Source: Gemmatimonadota bacterium
GTDB lineage: Bacteria > Gemmatimonadota > Gemmatimonadetes > Palauibacterales > Palauibacteraceae
NCBI GenBank assembly: GCA_022820995.1
Contig: JAJEEM010000008.1
Coordinates: 1-64,000 of the forward strand
DNA length: 64,000 bases
Direction: 5' to 3'
The notes beneath the pieces were generated by a model. That model saw only the letters and a list, made by a program, of their open reading frames with translations. It had not been told where the DNA came from and made no database searches. Positions 52,100 to 60,965 of this stretch are shown here, piece by piece (positions within the stretch are counted from its first letter, which is position 1; every line of letters starts with the position of its first letter). A program made the position numbers and the translations under genes.

Positions 52100-53170
52100 A
52101 TGACGGAAAGCACACGAGCGGAACTGCTCGCGGAGTCGGGAGACGGCGGGCGGGAGCGGCTGGCGGCGTTCTTCGCCGCGCGCGGAGAGCCGGCGTACCG
52201 GGCGCGGCAGGTCGAGAAGTGGGTCTGGGAGCGGGGCGCGCGTGCCTTCGACGAGATGACGAACCTCCCCGCCGGCCTCCGGGAAGCGCTGGACGCGGCC
52301 TTTTCCCTCACCCCGATCGAAGCGGACTACGTCGCCCGCTCGAAGGACGGGACCGTGAAGCACCTGTGGCGGCTCGAGGACGGTGAGCGGGTCGAGTCCG
52401 TGCTCATCCCGACGCGCGACCGCCTCACCCTCTGTCTGTCGTCGCAGGCGGGCTGCGCGCTCGCGTGCCGCTTCTGCGCCACCGGCGACTTCGGATTCCG
52501 GCGCCAGTTGCGGGCGGCGGAGATCGTGGCGCAGTACCGCGACTCCCTGCGCGTCGCGCGCGAGGAGATGGGGCGGCCGGCGTCCGGTCCGATCTCCAAC
52601 GTCGTGTACATGGGGATGGGAGAACCGCTGGCGAACCTCGACGGGGTCATCGGATCGCTCGCGTCCCTGCACGGAGGGTTCGGCCTCGGGGCGCGCCGCA
52701 TCACCGTGTCGACGGTGGGACTCATCCCCGGGATCCTGGAACTCGCCCGGCGGCCTGAGCCGTTCGAACTCGCCGTCTCGCTGCACGCGCCGTCCCACGA
52801 ACTGCGGCTGGAACTCATGCCGATCGAGAAGCGCTACCCGCTGCCGGATCTGTTCGACGCCCTTCGCACGTATCAGAACTACAAGAACCGGCGCATCAGC
52901 TTCGAGTACACGCTCATCCGGGGGGTGAACGACGACCCGGCGCTGGCGGAGTCGCTGGCGAGGCTCGCGCGGGGGCTCATCTGCTTCGTGAATCTCATCC
53001 CCTTCAACCCGATCCCCTCACGTCCGGAGTGGGGCCCGAGTTCGGCCGAGGGGATCGCGCGTTTTTCGGAAGCGCTCGCCGCGCGAGGGGTGGGCAATGC
53101 GGTGAGAAGGCCGCGGGGACGGGACATCGCCGCCGCGTGCGGACAACTGCGCCTGTCGCGGGAAAGCTAG
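52100..53170 (+). CDS. rlmN: Dual-specificity RNA methyltransferase RlmN
   Basis: A 356-residue radical SAM enzyme. CALACRFC is the CxxxCxxC iron-sulfur motif, GMGEPLANLDGV the SAM-binding GxGEP motif, VSLHAPSHELRLELMPI a core segment, and the C-terminal catalytic Cys is in IAAACGQL. RlmN methylates C2 of A2503 in 23S rRNA and A37 in some tRNAs. It starts with ATG 52100 and diverges from aspS. The protein is complete and of normal length. Confidence 0.93.
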   Translation: MTESTRAELLAESGDGGRERLAAFFAARGEPAYRARQVEKWVWERGARAFDEMTNLPAGLREALDAAFSLTPIEADYVARSKDGTVKHLWRLEDGERVESVLIPTRDRLTLCLSSQAGCALACRFCATGDFGFRRQLRAAEIVAQYRDSLRVAREEMGRPASGPISNVVYMGMGEPLANLDGVIGSLASLHGGFGLGARRITVSTVGLIPGILELARRPEPFELAVSLHAPSHELRLELMPIEKRYPLPDLFDALRTYQNYKNRRISFEYTLIRGVNDDPALAESLARLARGLICFVNLIPFNPIPSRPEWGPSSAEGIARFSEALAARGVGNAVRRPRGRDIAAACGQLRLSRES

Positions 53171-53195
53171 TGCCGGGTCCTGACAGCCGCGGCGG

Positions 53196-53807
53196 CTAGT
53201 CCTTTCCGAGATTGCCGAGCAGGCCGGCCCAGTCGCTCCCCACCACCACGCTCGCATCGAGGAAGAGTTCGGGATCGATGGCGACGGCCAGCGAGTCCGC
53301 GCTCAGTTCGCGGGCGACGGCGAGCGCGGCGCCGAGGCGGCCCGATCGATCCAGCACGTGCGTGATCTCGTGGTCGAAGTGGTCGGCGTTCCCGGTCGCG
53401 ACGACATCGAAACCGAGGAGCCGGAGCCGGTCGGCGAACTGGCGCGCGAGCCCGCGCTCTCCGGCCCCGTTGAGGACTTCGACCTTGATCCGGTTCGTCA
53501 GGTTCTCCCCGCCGGGAATCGTCGCGGAACCCGTCGCCGCGGCACCGCCCTCCGCCGCGCCCTCGGACACGGTCTCCGCGGTCGCGGCCGGTACGGATCC
53601 GGCCAGAATCGCGAGTCGCACGACCTTCCATTCCTCCCAGAAGAGACCGATGAAGGCGCCGGCGCCGATGAGAACCGCCGTCGTGATCAGTCCCCGGAAT
53701 GCGGAAGCCACTCGTCGGAAGGAGCCCCGCCGCCTGCGATAGGGGGCGCGACCCTCGGGACTTCGTCGCGTCTCCCGCCTGGACCGTCGTCTGGACCTCG
53801 AAAGCAC
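53196..53807 (-). CDS. LytR C-terminal (LytR_C) domain membrane protein
   Basis: A 203-residue protein from GTG 53807, preceded by GGAGG. A very basic N-terminus (RSRRRSRRETRRS) leads to one membrane helix (LITTAVLIGAGAFIGLFW); the external part carries a LytR_C domain with IKVEVLNGAGERGLARQFAD and LRLLGFDVVATGNAD. This domain accompanies cell-wall ligases of the LytR-CpsA-Psr type, but here stands alone without the catalytic domain. It follows the YqeK-like gene on the same strand, as in many bacteria where yqeK and lytR-type genes neighbour each other. Confidence 0.8.
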   Translation of the reverse strand: MLSRSRRRSRRETRRSPEGRAPYRRRRGSFRRVASAFRGLITTAVLIGAGAFIGLFWEEWKVVRLAILAGSVPAATAETVSEGAAEGGAAATGSATIPGGENLTNRIKVEVLNGAGERGLARQFADRLRLLGFDVVATGNADHFDHEITHVLDRSGRLGAALAVARELSADSLAVAIDPELFLDASVVVGSDWAGLLGNLGKD

Positions 53808-53904
53808 TTTGTCGCCTCCCGTCGTCCTCCCATCCACCCGTCGACCGCGCCCGGCCGCCTCCCTGCCTCACACCTCCCCCGGCTGCATATCCTCCGCAAT
53901 CTAA

Positions 53905-54441
53905 TCAACCGTTTCGCGATTTGCGAAAAACCGGCGCGGTGATCACCTCCCAGAACCCGGCGGTCGCGGGGGAAAGGGGGATGAAACCATCGATGAGGAT
54001 GCCGATCTTCGCGGTCGCGACGTCGACGAGGACGGCGTGCCAGTCGCCGGGCAGACGGCTCCGCAGGTCGGCACGCTCCTGGCCCAGGGCGAGGCGGCCC
54101 GGCTCCAGGAAGTCGGCCATGTAGAGGGCCTGTCCCAGGGCGTCGAGATCCCGGTGTCCGGTGGTGTGAAAGGCGATGGCTCGCAGGAGCGGCTCGTCAT
54201 CGACCCCGGCCGCGCGCAGCCGGTTCGCGCAGGCCGGACCGTGGAGGAGCGGGTCGGGCCATGCTTCCGCCCCGTCGACGAGGGGACGCAGGGCGTCCAG
54301 GGCTTCTTCCTTGAGCGCGTCGTGCAGGAGGCCCGTTGCGCGCCAGCGGATCCGCGTCCTCTCGTCGTGCCCGAGGGCGGCCGCCCACTCCCCCATCAAC
54401 GTGCCGACCCGCCTGGCGTGGCTGATGCGTGCAGGGCTCAT
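53905..54441 (-). CDS. YqeK-like HD-domain hydrolase
   Basis: A 178-residue HD protein from ATG 54441: RISHARRVGTLMGEWAAALG, ATGLLHDALKEE (the HD pair), LHGPACANRL, IAFHTTGHRDL and LYMADFLEPGR. This is the motif order of YqeK, which hydrolyses Ap4A symmetrically to ADP, removing an alarmone that builds up when aminoacyl-tRNA synthetases stall. The longer in-frame start at 54660 runs into the divergent NFACT gene. A TTTCGC/GCGAAA hairpin lies at the 3' end. Confidence 0.78.
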   Translation of the reverse strand: MSPARISHARRVGTLMGEWAAALGHDERTRIRWRATGLLHDALKEEALDALRPLVDGAEAWPDPLLHGPACANRLRAAGVDDEPLLRAIAFHTTGHRDLDALGQALYMADFLEPGRLALGQERADLRSRLPGDWHAVLVDVATAKIGILIDGFIPLSPATAGFWEVITAPVFRKSRNG

Positions 54442-54568
54442 GACGGCCCAGTCGGGGGGGCGTTGCCCGGTGCCGGCCGCGTGGATGATCGGGTGAAGCT
54501 GGTCCACGTGAGGTTCGTCTCGGTCGCGGAGTTTGTCGGGATCGCGCGGGGCCCCGAATATAGTCGCA

Positions 54569-56344
54569 ATGGGCATTCGATACGACTCCCTCCTCGCCCG
54601 GGCCCTCGCCCGCGAGATCATCGACCGCTGGCGGGGCGTCCGCATCGCCGGGCTCCGCATGGCATCGGGGCGGCGCGCCGTGGAACTCGCCTTCGAGGAC
54701 GGGTCCCGGCTCGTCGCGATGCTGCACCCGCTGCACGGGCACGTCCTGGAACTCGGCGCCGAAGCGCCGGCGTCGGGGGTGGAGGGGAAGGCGCTGCGGA
54801 CCGGGCGGCTGTCGCTCGTGGACGCGCGGGCGCCGGCGGACGAGCGCGCCCTGCTCCTGACGCTCGGGGACCGGGCCGGGCGTCCGTGGGAGATGCTGGC
54901 GATCGAACTCCAGTCCCGCCGCTGGAACGCCGTGCACTGCCGCCGGCCGGAGCCCGGGGCCGGCCCCGGCTCCGTCCCCGAGTGGCGAATCGAGGCGGCG
55001 CTGCTCGCGCGGGATGCGGGCGACCGCTCGCTGCGTCGCGGGGCGTCCTACGCGCCGCCTTCGTCCGGGCGGCGAGCCGTTGCCGCTCCGCCATCGGAGG
55101 CGGAATGGGCCGCCGTGCCGGCCGGAGACGAGGCGGACCGCCGACAGGCCGTGCTGCGGACGTGGGCGTGGACGAGCGCGCTCAACGTCGACTGGATCCT
55201 GGCCGGATCCGACCCGGCGGAGGCGTACGCGCGGTACCTGGCGCTCCACGCGCTCGCGGCGGCGCCTTCGCGCGGCCCGGCCGCGTCCGATGCGCCGGGC
55301 ACGCCGCCCCGGCCGGCCTTCGTGCTCGACCGCCCGTGGGGCCCCCAGCCCTACCCGCACCCCGTCGGGGCCGGCAGCGGGCCCGCCGCCGGACTGCTGA
55401 CCGCGGCCGCGCAACTGCTCGCCCCCGGCGGCGGCCCCGCCCCCGCCCTGCAGGCCCTCCCCGGGGCCGCCACCGACGACGACGACGGAGACGAAGCCGC
55501 GCAGATCCGGAAGCGCCTCCGCGCCCGCCGGAAGCGGCACCGGCGCCGGGCCGCCGCGCTCGAAAGGCAGCTCGCCGCGGCCGGTCCGCCGGACGAACCC
55601 CGCCTCCTCGGCCAGATCCTCCTCGCCCGCAAGGACGAGGTTCCGAAGGGCGCTTCCGCCGTGACGCTGCCGGACTTCGACGGCGCTCCGCGCGAGATCG
55701 CGCTCGACCCCGCCCGTGACGCGGTCGCCAACGCGGAGGCCTTCTTCGACGAGGCCCGGCGCCGGGAGCGCGCTCTGGAGCGGCTGCCCGGCGCAGTCGC
55801 GACGGCCCGGGAGCGCGCGGCCGAGTTCGACGCTCACCTCGAGCGGCTCGCCGAGTCCGGTCCGTCGGACGCCCTGTGGTCCGCCGCCGGCGGGAAGCCG
55901 GTGCACACCCGCGCGGGCGGGTCACGGGCGGGCGGCCCGGAACTCCGGGTGCCCTACACGCGGCTCCGTTCCTCGGGCGGGCTGGAGATCCGGGTCGGGC
56001 GCGGCGCCCGCGACAACGACGACCTCACCTTCCGCCACTCCGCACCGGACGACATCTGGCTGCACGCCTCTCAGGCCTCGGGCGCGCACGTCATCCTGCG
56101 CTGGGGGCGAAGGAACGAGAATCCGCCGAACCGCGACCTGCTCGAGGCCGCGATCGCGGCGGCGGTCCACAGCGGCGCGCGCCACAACCGCACGGCCCCG
56201 GTCGTCTGGACCCGCCGCAAGTACGTCCGCAAACCGCGAAAATCTCCGCCGGGCACGGTGACCCCGGACCGCGTGCAAACGGTCTTCGTCGAACCGGACT
56301 CGGACCTCGTGAAGGCGATGGCCCGGCGCACGGAGGACGCATGA
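54569..56344 (+). CDS. RqcH/NFACT family ribosome rescue protein
   Basis: A 591-residue protein from ATG 54569: NFACT-N domain (YDSLLARALAREIIDRWRGV ... LHPLHGHVLEL), helical coiled region rich in Arg/Ala (RKRLRARRKRHRRRAAALER), and a C-terminal NFACT-R domain, GLEIRVGRGARDNDDLTFRH then DDIWLHASQASGAHVIL. RqcH binds the 50S-peptidyl-tRNA complex and adds alanine tails so that stalled peptides are degraded. The central region is Ala/Pro-rich and more variable than usual. It overlaps the downstream ADP-ribosylglycohydrolase by ATGA. Confidence 0.87.
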   Translation: MGIRYDSLLARALAREIIDRWRGVRIAGLRMASGRRAVELAFEDGSRLVAMLHPLHGHVLELGAEAPASGVEGKALRTGRLSLVDARAPADERALLLTLGDRAGRPWEMLAIELQSRRWNAVHCRRPEPGAGPGSVPEWRIEAALLARDAGDRSLRRGASYAPPSSGRRAVAAPPSEAEWAAVPAGDEADRRQAVLRTWAWTSALNVDWILAGSDPAEAYARYLALHALAAAPSRGPAASDAPGTPPRPAFVLDRPWGPQPYPHPVGAGSGPAAGLLTAAAQLLAPGGGPAPALQALPGAATDDDDGDEAAQIRKRLRARRKRHRRRAAALERQLAAAGPPDEPRLLGQILLARKDEVPKGASAVTLPDFDGAPREIALDPARDAVANAEAFFDEARRRERALERLPGAVATARERAAEFDAHLERLAESGPSDALWSAAGGKPVHTRAGGSRAGGPELRVPYTRLRSSGGLEIRVGRGARDNDDLTFRHSAPDDIWLHASQASGAHVILRWGRRNENPPNRDLLEAAIAAAVHSGARHNRTAPVVWTRRKYVRKPRKSPPGTVTPDRVQTVFVEPDSDLVKAMARRTEDA

Positions 56345-57333
56345 ACGCATCGGCCGACGTTCCCGCGGGAACGTCTCGCGGTCCGGACCCGAGGCTCGAC
56401 CGCGCGCGCGGCTGCCTCATCGGCCTGATCGCCGGCGACTCGCTCGGGAGTCTCGTCGAATTCCAGTTCCCCGAGGACATCCGCCGCCTCCATCCCGACG
56501 GGGTCCGCGATCTCCGCGACGGGGGCACGTTCAACACGCTCGCCGGGCAGCCGACCGATGACTCCGAGATGGCCCTCGCGCTGGCCCGCACGCTGATCGC
56601 TCGCGGCACCTACGACCCGGAGGCGGCAAACCGCGCCTACCGCGAGTGGCTCGACTCGGATCCGTTCGACTGCGGCCTGACGATCCGCGACGGCCTGCTC
56701 GGAAATCCGCGCCGCGAGAGCCAGGCCAACGGGGCGCTCATGCGCATCGCTCCGCTGGGCATCTTCGGCTCCCGCCATCCACTCGGCACCGTCGCGCGCT
56801 GGGCGCGGGAAGACGCCGGCCTCACGCACCCGAATCGCGTCTGTCTCGACGCGAACGCCCTCTTCGCGATGGCGCTCGCCCACGCGATCGACAGCGGTCC
56901 GACGCCGCGCGACCTGTACGAACGGATCGTGACGTGGGCGAACGGGGGGGAGATCTGCCCGGAGGTGCGGGCGTGCGTCTCGGAAGCCGCCGTCGGGCCA
57001 CCGGAAGACTGCATGACGCACATGGGCTGGGTCCTGATCGCGCTCCGCAACGCGCTGTGGCAGCTGCGGCACGCCTCATCGCTCGAAGAGGGCGTGATCG
57101 ACAGCGTCATGAGGGGCGGCGATACCGACACGAACGCCGCGATCTGCGGAGCGCTCCTGGGCGCCGTCCACGGGCTGGGGGCCGTACCCGCGCGCTGGAC
57201 CGCGGCGGTCCTCCGTTGCCGCCCCGAGGCGGGCCGACCCGGCGTCAAGCGACCGCGTCCGAAGGCCTACTGGCCGATCGACGCCCTCGATCTCGCAATC
57301 CACCTCGCGCGCCCAACACCGCCAGCGACCTGA
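56341..57333 (+). CDS. ADP-ribosylglycohydrolase family protein
   Basis: A 330-residue protein of the DraG/ARH fold: GCLIGLIAGDSLGSLVEF, QPTDDSEMALALARTL (metal-binding TDDSEM), HPNRVCLDANALFAMALAHA and GGDTDTNAAICGALLGAVHG (metal-binding GGDTD). The enzymes remove ADP-ribose from proteins, nucleic acids or small molecules using two Mg or Mn ions. The ATG overlaps the NFACT stop by ATGA, suggesting a link to stress or rescue. Codons 6-11 coincide with the second copy of the 18-bp palindrome. Confidence 0.87.
   Translation: MNASADVPAGTSRGPDPRLDRARGCLIGLIAGDSLGSLVEFQFPEDIRRLHPDGVRDLRDGGTFNTLAGQPTDDSEMALALARTLIARGTYDPEAANRAYREWLDSDPFDCGLTIRDGLLGNPRRESQANGALMRIAPLGIFGSRHPLGTVARWAREDAGLTHPNRVCLDANALFAMALAHAIDSGPTPRDLYERIVTWANGGEICPEVRACVSEAAVGPPEDCMTHMGWVLIALRNALWQLRHASSLEEGVIDSVMRGGDTDTNAAICGALLGAVHGLGAVPARWTAAVLRCRPEAGRPGVKRPRPKAYWPIDALDLAIHLARPTPPAT
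56357..56374. promoter_or_regulatory. 18-bp palindrome inside ADP-ribosylglycohydrolase 5' end
   Basis: The same 18-bp palindrome as at 43668-43685, ACGTTCCCGCGGGAACGT, falls within codons 6-11 of the ADP-ribosylglycohydrolase gene, just after the NFACT/ADP-ribosylglycohydrolase overlap. Coding placement argues that the identity is not forced by a shared protein sequence. Confidence 0.4.
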
Positions 57334-57356
57334 AGCCGCGGCGCGCGGGGGTCGTG

Positions 57357-58085
57357 TCAGCGGGCCTCCAGGAGCGCTCGGATCGCGGCCACTTCCTCGC
57401 GGATCGCGTTCAATTGGCGATCCTTCGCGTCTTCCCGTGGCCGGATCACCCAGGATACCAGCGTGGCCGTCAGCGTCCCGACAAGCGCCGCGCCGACCGT
57501 CATCAGGGCGAGGCCGATGGCGCGCCCCGCGGCCGTGACCGGGAACGGATCGCCCTGCTGGCCTGTCATGACCGTGAAGAAGGACCACCACAGCGCGGCC
57601 GGGCCGGAGCCGATCCCGCCCCCCGCCGCCCGCTCGAGATAGAGGACGGCGATACTCGCGCCCACGACCGTCAGGATCGCGACGGACACGGCGACGAGCG
57701 CCGTGGTCTGTGCCCGCCGGCCCATCCAGAACGAGCCGACGACCCTCGCGGCGCGCGCGGCGCGGAGGAACCTCAGAATCCGCAGGACGCGGCCGATTCG
57801 GAATGCGCGGAGTTCCGTGATCGCGGGCAGGCTGGAGAGGAGATCGATCCAGCCCCAGGTGAGCATGTAGCGCTTGCGGTCCTTGGCACGCGCGAGGGAG
57901 AGGAGGAAGTCCGCGAAGAAGACGACGCAGAAGGCCGTGTCCGCGTAGAAGAGAATGCGCAGGATCTCGGGATCCAGCGGCAACGCGAGTTCCACGACGA
58001 GAGCCACGAGCACGAGCACGCAGCAGACCAGCATGAAGATCTGGTACGGTGACGCGGTCGGAGGTTGTCGATCTGCTTCCGTCAT
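57357..58085 (-). CDS. Voltage-gated-type ion channel with atypical filter
   Basis: A 242-residue protein with the six-helix Ion_trans layout: S1-S3, a voltage-sensor S4 (RAFRIGRVLRILRFLRAARA, Arg at every third position), and S5-pore-S6 ending LTATLVSWVIRPRED with a C-terminal coiled coil. The pore helix WWSFFTVMT is followed by GQQGDPFPVT, where a K+ channel has VGYGD; the signature is therefore changed to TGQQGD. It may be non-selective, or select another ion. It stands alone, convergent with the ADP-ribosylglycohydrolase gene. Confidence 0.75.
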   Translation of the reverse strand: MTEADRQPPTASPYQIFMLVCCVLVLVALVVELALPLDPEILRILFYADTAFCVVFFADFLLSLARAKDRKRYMLTWGWIDLLSSLPAITELRAFRIGRVLRILRFLRAARAARVVGSFWMGRRAQTTALVAVSVAILTVVGASIAVLYLERAAGGGIGSGPAALWWSFFTVMTGQQGDPFPVTAAGRAIGLALMTVGAALVGTLTATLVSWVIRPREDAKDRQLNAIREEVAAIRALLEAR

Positions 58086-58122
58086 GCTTCCTCCCGGGAG
58101 TGAGGGTTCGAAGTTGCGGTGC

Positions 58123-58158
58123 GAGCCGCCGCGCGAGCCGCCGCGCGAGCCGCCGCGG
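58123..58158. repeat. Three tandem copies of a 12-bp GC repeat
   Basis: GAGCCGCCGCGC occurs three times in tandem (58123-58158, last copy with one change) in the gap between the ion channel start and the acyl-CoA oxidase stop. Such short repeats arise by slippage; no function is apparent. Confidence 0.6.
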
Positions 58159-58160
58159 CG

Positions 58161-60491
58161 TCAGAGGCCGATCGAGCCTTCGAGACAGGAGCGGGGGACG
58201 TCGAACGCGTCGACGAGGGGGATGGCCTGGGGACGAATCTCGGCGCAGAGCGCGGTCACGGTGCGGCGGATGGCCTTGCTCTTGGGCGGATCCAGATAGC
58301 CCCGCTCCAGGAACCACGCCGCCTCGCGCTCGATCGTGGCGAGCGCGTAGAGACTGCGCAGGCGCTCGAGCCACTCCGCGACGCCGGAACCCGGCGTGCG
58401 GCGCTCGGCAGCGATCATCGAGCGCAGGATCTCGCACTCGACGTGGGCCCGGGCGGCCGTGAGCGCGTGATGCTGGCAGTCCGTGAGCGCGTCGAACGAG
58501 GTCATTCCGCGCGCGATCCGCTGCCGGACCCGCCGGGCGAGGGAAAGCACGAGGTCCGAGCGGCGGGCGTCGAAAACCGTGTCGTGGAAACCGGGGTCGC
58601 GGAGGTGGGCTTCGCCCGTCTTCCGTGAGATGACCCAGTTGCGCTCGGCGATCGCGCGGCCGGCGCGGCCGGCGACGAAGCGCGCGATCCCAAGCGCGCC
58701 GAGATCCCCGAACTGCTGGCGGAAGCCCGTGAGGAGGTCCTTCGCCACAAGCTGCATGAGGACGGTGTTGTCGCCCTCGAAGGTCGTGAAGACGTCGCTG
58801 TCCGCCTTGAGTGCCGCGAAGCGGTTGTTCGCGAGGTAGCCGCGCCCCCCGCACGACTCGCGGCACGCCTGGATGGTGTCCGTCGCATGCCAGGTGGCCA
58901 GGGCCTTGAGCCCGGCCGCGGCCGCCTCGAGGCGCCGCCGCCGCGCCACGGTCCTCGGATCGCCGGCGTCCCCCGCTTCCGCGGTGACCGCAGCCAGGTA
59001 CTCCGCCTGCAGGTCGTGGAGCGCGAAATTGAGCGCATACGTCGTGGCAAGGCGCGGGAGCAGTCGCCGCTGGTGGGCGGGATAGTCGAGGAGGATGCGC
59101 TCGGCTTCGCCGGGCGGACCGAACTGCCGGCGGCGCGCGCCGTACCGGACCGCGATCGTGAGGGCGACCTTCGTCGCGCTGAGCGCCGCGCTGCCCACGG
59201 CCACGCGGCCGCTCACGAGGGTGCCGAGCATGGTGAAGAAGCGCCGGGCCGGGCTCGCGATCGGGCTCCGGTAGGTCCCCTCGTCGTCGATGGAGGCGAA
59301 GCGGTCGAGGAGGTTCCCGCGCGGCACGCGCACGCGATCGAAATGCAGGCGTCCGTTGTCCACGCCGTTCAGGCCGAGCTTCTCCCCGCAATCCTCGATC
59401 GTCACGCCCGGCAGCGCCCCCCCGTCGTCGCCGCGGATGGGGACGAGGATCGCATGCACGCCGCGCCCCTCTCCACCCACCTCCAGCTGGGCGAACACCG
59501 TCGCGAGCCGGCCGTCCCGCGCCGCGTTCCCGATGTAGTCCTTGCGCGCCCCCGGCACCGGGGTGTGCACGACGATCTCCCGGGCCCCCGGGTCGTAGAC
59601 CGCCGTCGTCTGGATGTCGTAGACGTTGGACCCGTGCAGCGTCTCGCTCATCGCGAAACACCCCGGGAGCGCCAGCGTCCCCGCGCCTCTCAGGTATTTC
59701 TCGTGGTGTCGCCGCGAACCGAGCTGGTGGATGCTGCCGCCGAAGAGCCCGAACTGGACGCCGAACTTCGTGAGCAGGCTGAGGTCGAAGAAGGCGAGCG
59801 TCTCGAAGGTGGCGATGAAGCCCGCGGGATCGTCCCCGCCCCCGAACTCCGCAGGGTAGCTGAGCGCCCCGAGCCCCTCGTCGGCGAGCTCCCGGCACCA
59901 TTCCGACACCCGCGCCCGGTAGTCGGCCGTCGAGAGACCGGCCACCGTCTCGAACCGGCCGTCCGAAAGGAGCGCGCACACGCGACGCCGGGTCTCGGGG
60001 GCCGGACCGCGGAGGGAGCCCGCCATCGCGTCGGGGTCGAAGCGCGGCCGAACATCGGGAAGCGGCGCGATCGGCCGCGCCGGGTCGAAGAGCGTCGCCA
60101 CCGCGTCCGGACCGCCCAGGCCCAGCGTTTCCTCGATGCGGAGGATGGCCGCGCGCTCCTCCCGCGTCGGGTGCTCGCCGTCGGCCTCCGCGATCGCGAT
60201 GCCGAGTTCCGTGAGGGATCGCTTTCGTTCGGGCGAGACCTCCACCGCCCGCCGCCGCACCTCATCGACGAGGTGGAGGAGCCGCTCCGCCGACGGCGGC
60301 GCTTCGGGATCGAGCCACTCCGCGAGGGCGCCTTCGCGCACCCCCGCCTCGCGCAGGTGCCCGCGCAGCATTTCCAGTTCTTCCGCCGCGAGTTCCCCGT
60401 CAGCCCACGCGACGTAAAGGAGAGGGCAAAGGGCGAGCGACCCGGGCTCGGCGGCGGAGTCGCCGCCCGGCGCCGAGCCGGGGCCGGCCAT
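58161..60491 (-). CDS. TerB-like / acyl-CoA oxidase-dehydrogenase fusion
   Basis: A 776-residue protein from ATG 60491. The first ~120 residues are a TerB-like domain (LALCPLLYVAWADGELAAEE, ERAAILRIEETLGLGG). The rest (about 140-776) is an acyl-CoA dehydrogenase/oxidase: FAMSETLHGSNVYDIQTTAV, EKLGLNGVDNGRLHFDRVRV, CRESCGGRGYLANNRFAALK and FTTFEGDNTVLMQLVAKDLL. These are typical acyl-CoA oxidase motifs, including the FAD- and substrate-binding loops and the FEG(D) motif near the catalytic Glu. It would start fatty or branched acyl-CoA oxidation, with the TerB part possibly sensing metal or docking. The CDGSH gene overlaps its 5' end. Confidence 0.82.
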   Translation of the reverse strand: MAGPGSAPGGDSAAEPGSLALCPLLYVAWADGELAAEELEMLRGHLREAGVREGALAEWLDPEAPPSAERLLHLVDEVRRRAVEVSPERKRSLTELGIAIAEADGEHPTREERAAILRIEETLGLGGPDAVATLFDPARPIAPLPDVRPRFDPDAMAGSLRGPAPETRRRVCALLSDGRFETVAGLSTADYRARVSEWCRELADEGLGALSYPAEFGGGDDPAGFIATFETLAFFDLSLLTKFGVQFGLFGGSIHQLGSRRHHEKYLRGAGTLALPGCFAMSETLHGSNVYDIQTTAVYDPGAREIVVHTPVPGARKDYIGNAARDGRLATVFAQLEVGGEGRGVHAILVPIRGDDGGALPGVTIEDCGEKLGLNGVDNGRLHFDRVRVPRGNLLDRFASIDDEGTYRSPIASPARRFFTMLGTLVSGRVAVGSAALSATKVALTIAVRYGARRRQFGPPGEAERILLDYPAHQRRLLPRLATTYALNFALHDLQAEYLAAVTAEAGDAGDPRTVARRRRLEAAAAGLKALATWHATDTIQACRESCGGRGYLANNRFAALKADSDVFTTFEGDNTVLMQLVAKDLLTGFRQQFGDLGALGIARFVAGRAGRAIAERNWVISRKTGEAHLRDPGFHDTVFDARRSDLVLSLARRVRQRIARGMTSFDALTDCQHHALTAARAHVECEILRSMIAAERRTPGSGVAEWLERLRSLYALATIEREAAWFLERGYLDPPKSKAIRRTVTALCAEIRPQAIPLVDAFDVPRSCLEGSIGL

Positions 60492-60937
60492 TCTCCGAGG
60501 CCCTCCGCCTCGAACCCGATCTCCTTGTGGGAGCCATCGCAGAACGGCTTGTTCTTCGACGCGCCGCAGCGGCACATCCAGGGCTGCCGGAAGCGCGCCG
60601 ACCCTTCGTGCCCCTCTCCGCTGAGTTCCACGACGCCGTCGAAGTGCAGGGGTCCGTTCGCGTGCGCCGTGACGACGATGTCCCCGGCCTCCTTCCCGGA
60701 CGTCGCCTCCGGCCCGGACACCGCGCGGTCCGTGTCGATCGGCCCGGAGGCCCGGAACTCGATGTCGCGGTGCGCCCCGTCGCAGAACGGCTTGTTCGCG
60801 GACTTCCCGCACCGGCACAGGGCGGCCTTCGGCTTCTCGATGCCGTCTTCCGCCCCCGCCGTGCGCACGCGCAGAGGGCTACGCACGAGGAGCGGGCCGT
60901 CCCCGCCGCAGTGAACGATGCATCCGTCTGCCGTCAT
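60488..60937 (-). CDS. Two-CDGSH iron-sulfur protein without a stop at its natural end
   Basis: From ATG 60937 (preceded by GGGAG) the frame encodes about 150 residues with two CDGSH motifs, CRCGKSANKPFCDGAH and CRCGASKNKPFCDGSH, each a 3-Cys-1-His site for a 2Fe-2S cluster, preceded by a start resembling a Cys-containing lead (CIVHCGGDG). The expected stop near 60488 is missing; the frame stays open to 59690 over the TerB/oxidase gene in another frame, giving a meaningless tail. Either a stop was lost, a sequencing frameshift hides it, or the two were meant to be one CDGSH-TerB-oxidase protein. The recognised part is the region listed here. Confidence 0.65.
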
Positions 60938-60965
60938 CTGATCTCCCATCGCAGTCCGTCCGCCG

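Noticed and set aside
51930-52115. Upstream ATG start for aspS at 52115
   Set aside because: Would overlap the divergent rlmN start and add about 62 residues absent from the family; TTG 51929 gives the standard N-terminus and length.
58120-58160. Possible CRISPR or structured RNA at the GAGCCGCCGCGC repeats
   Set aside because: Only three contiguous 12-bp units with no spacers; simple slippage repeat.
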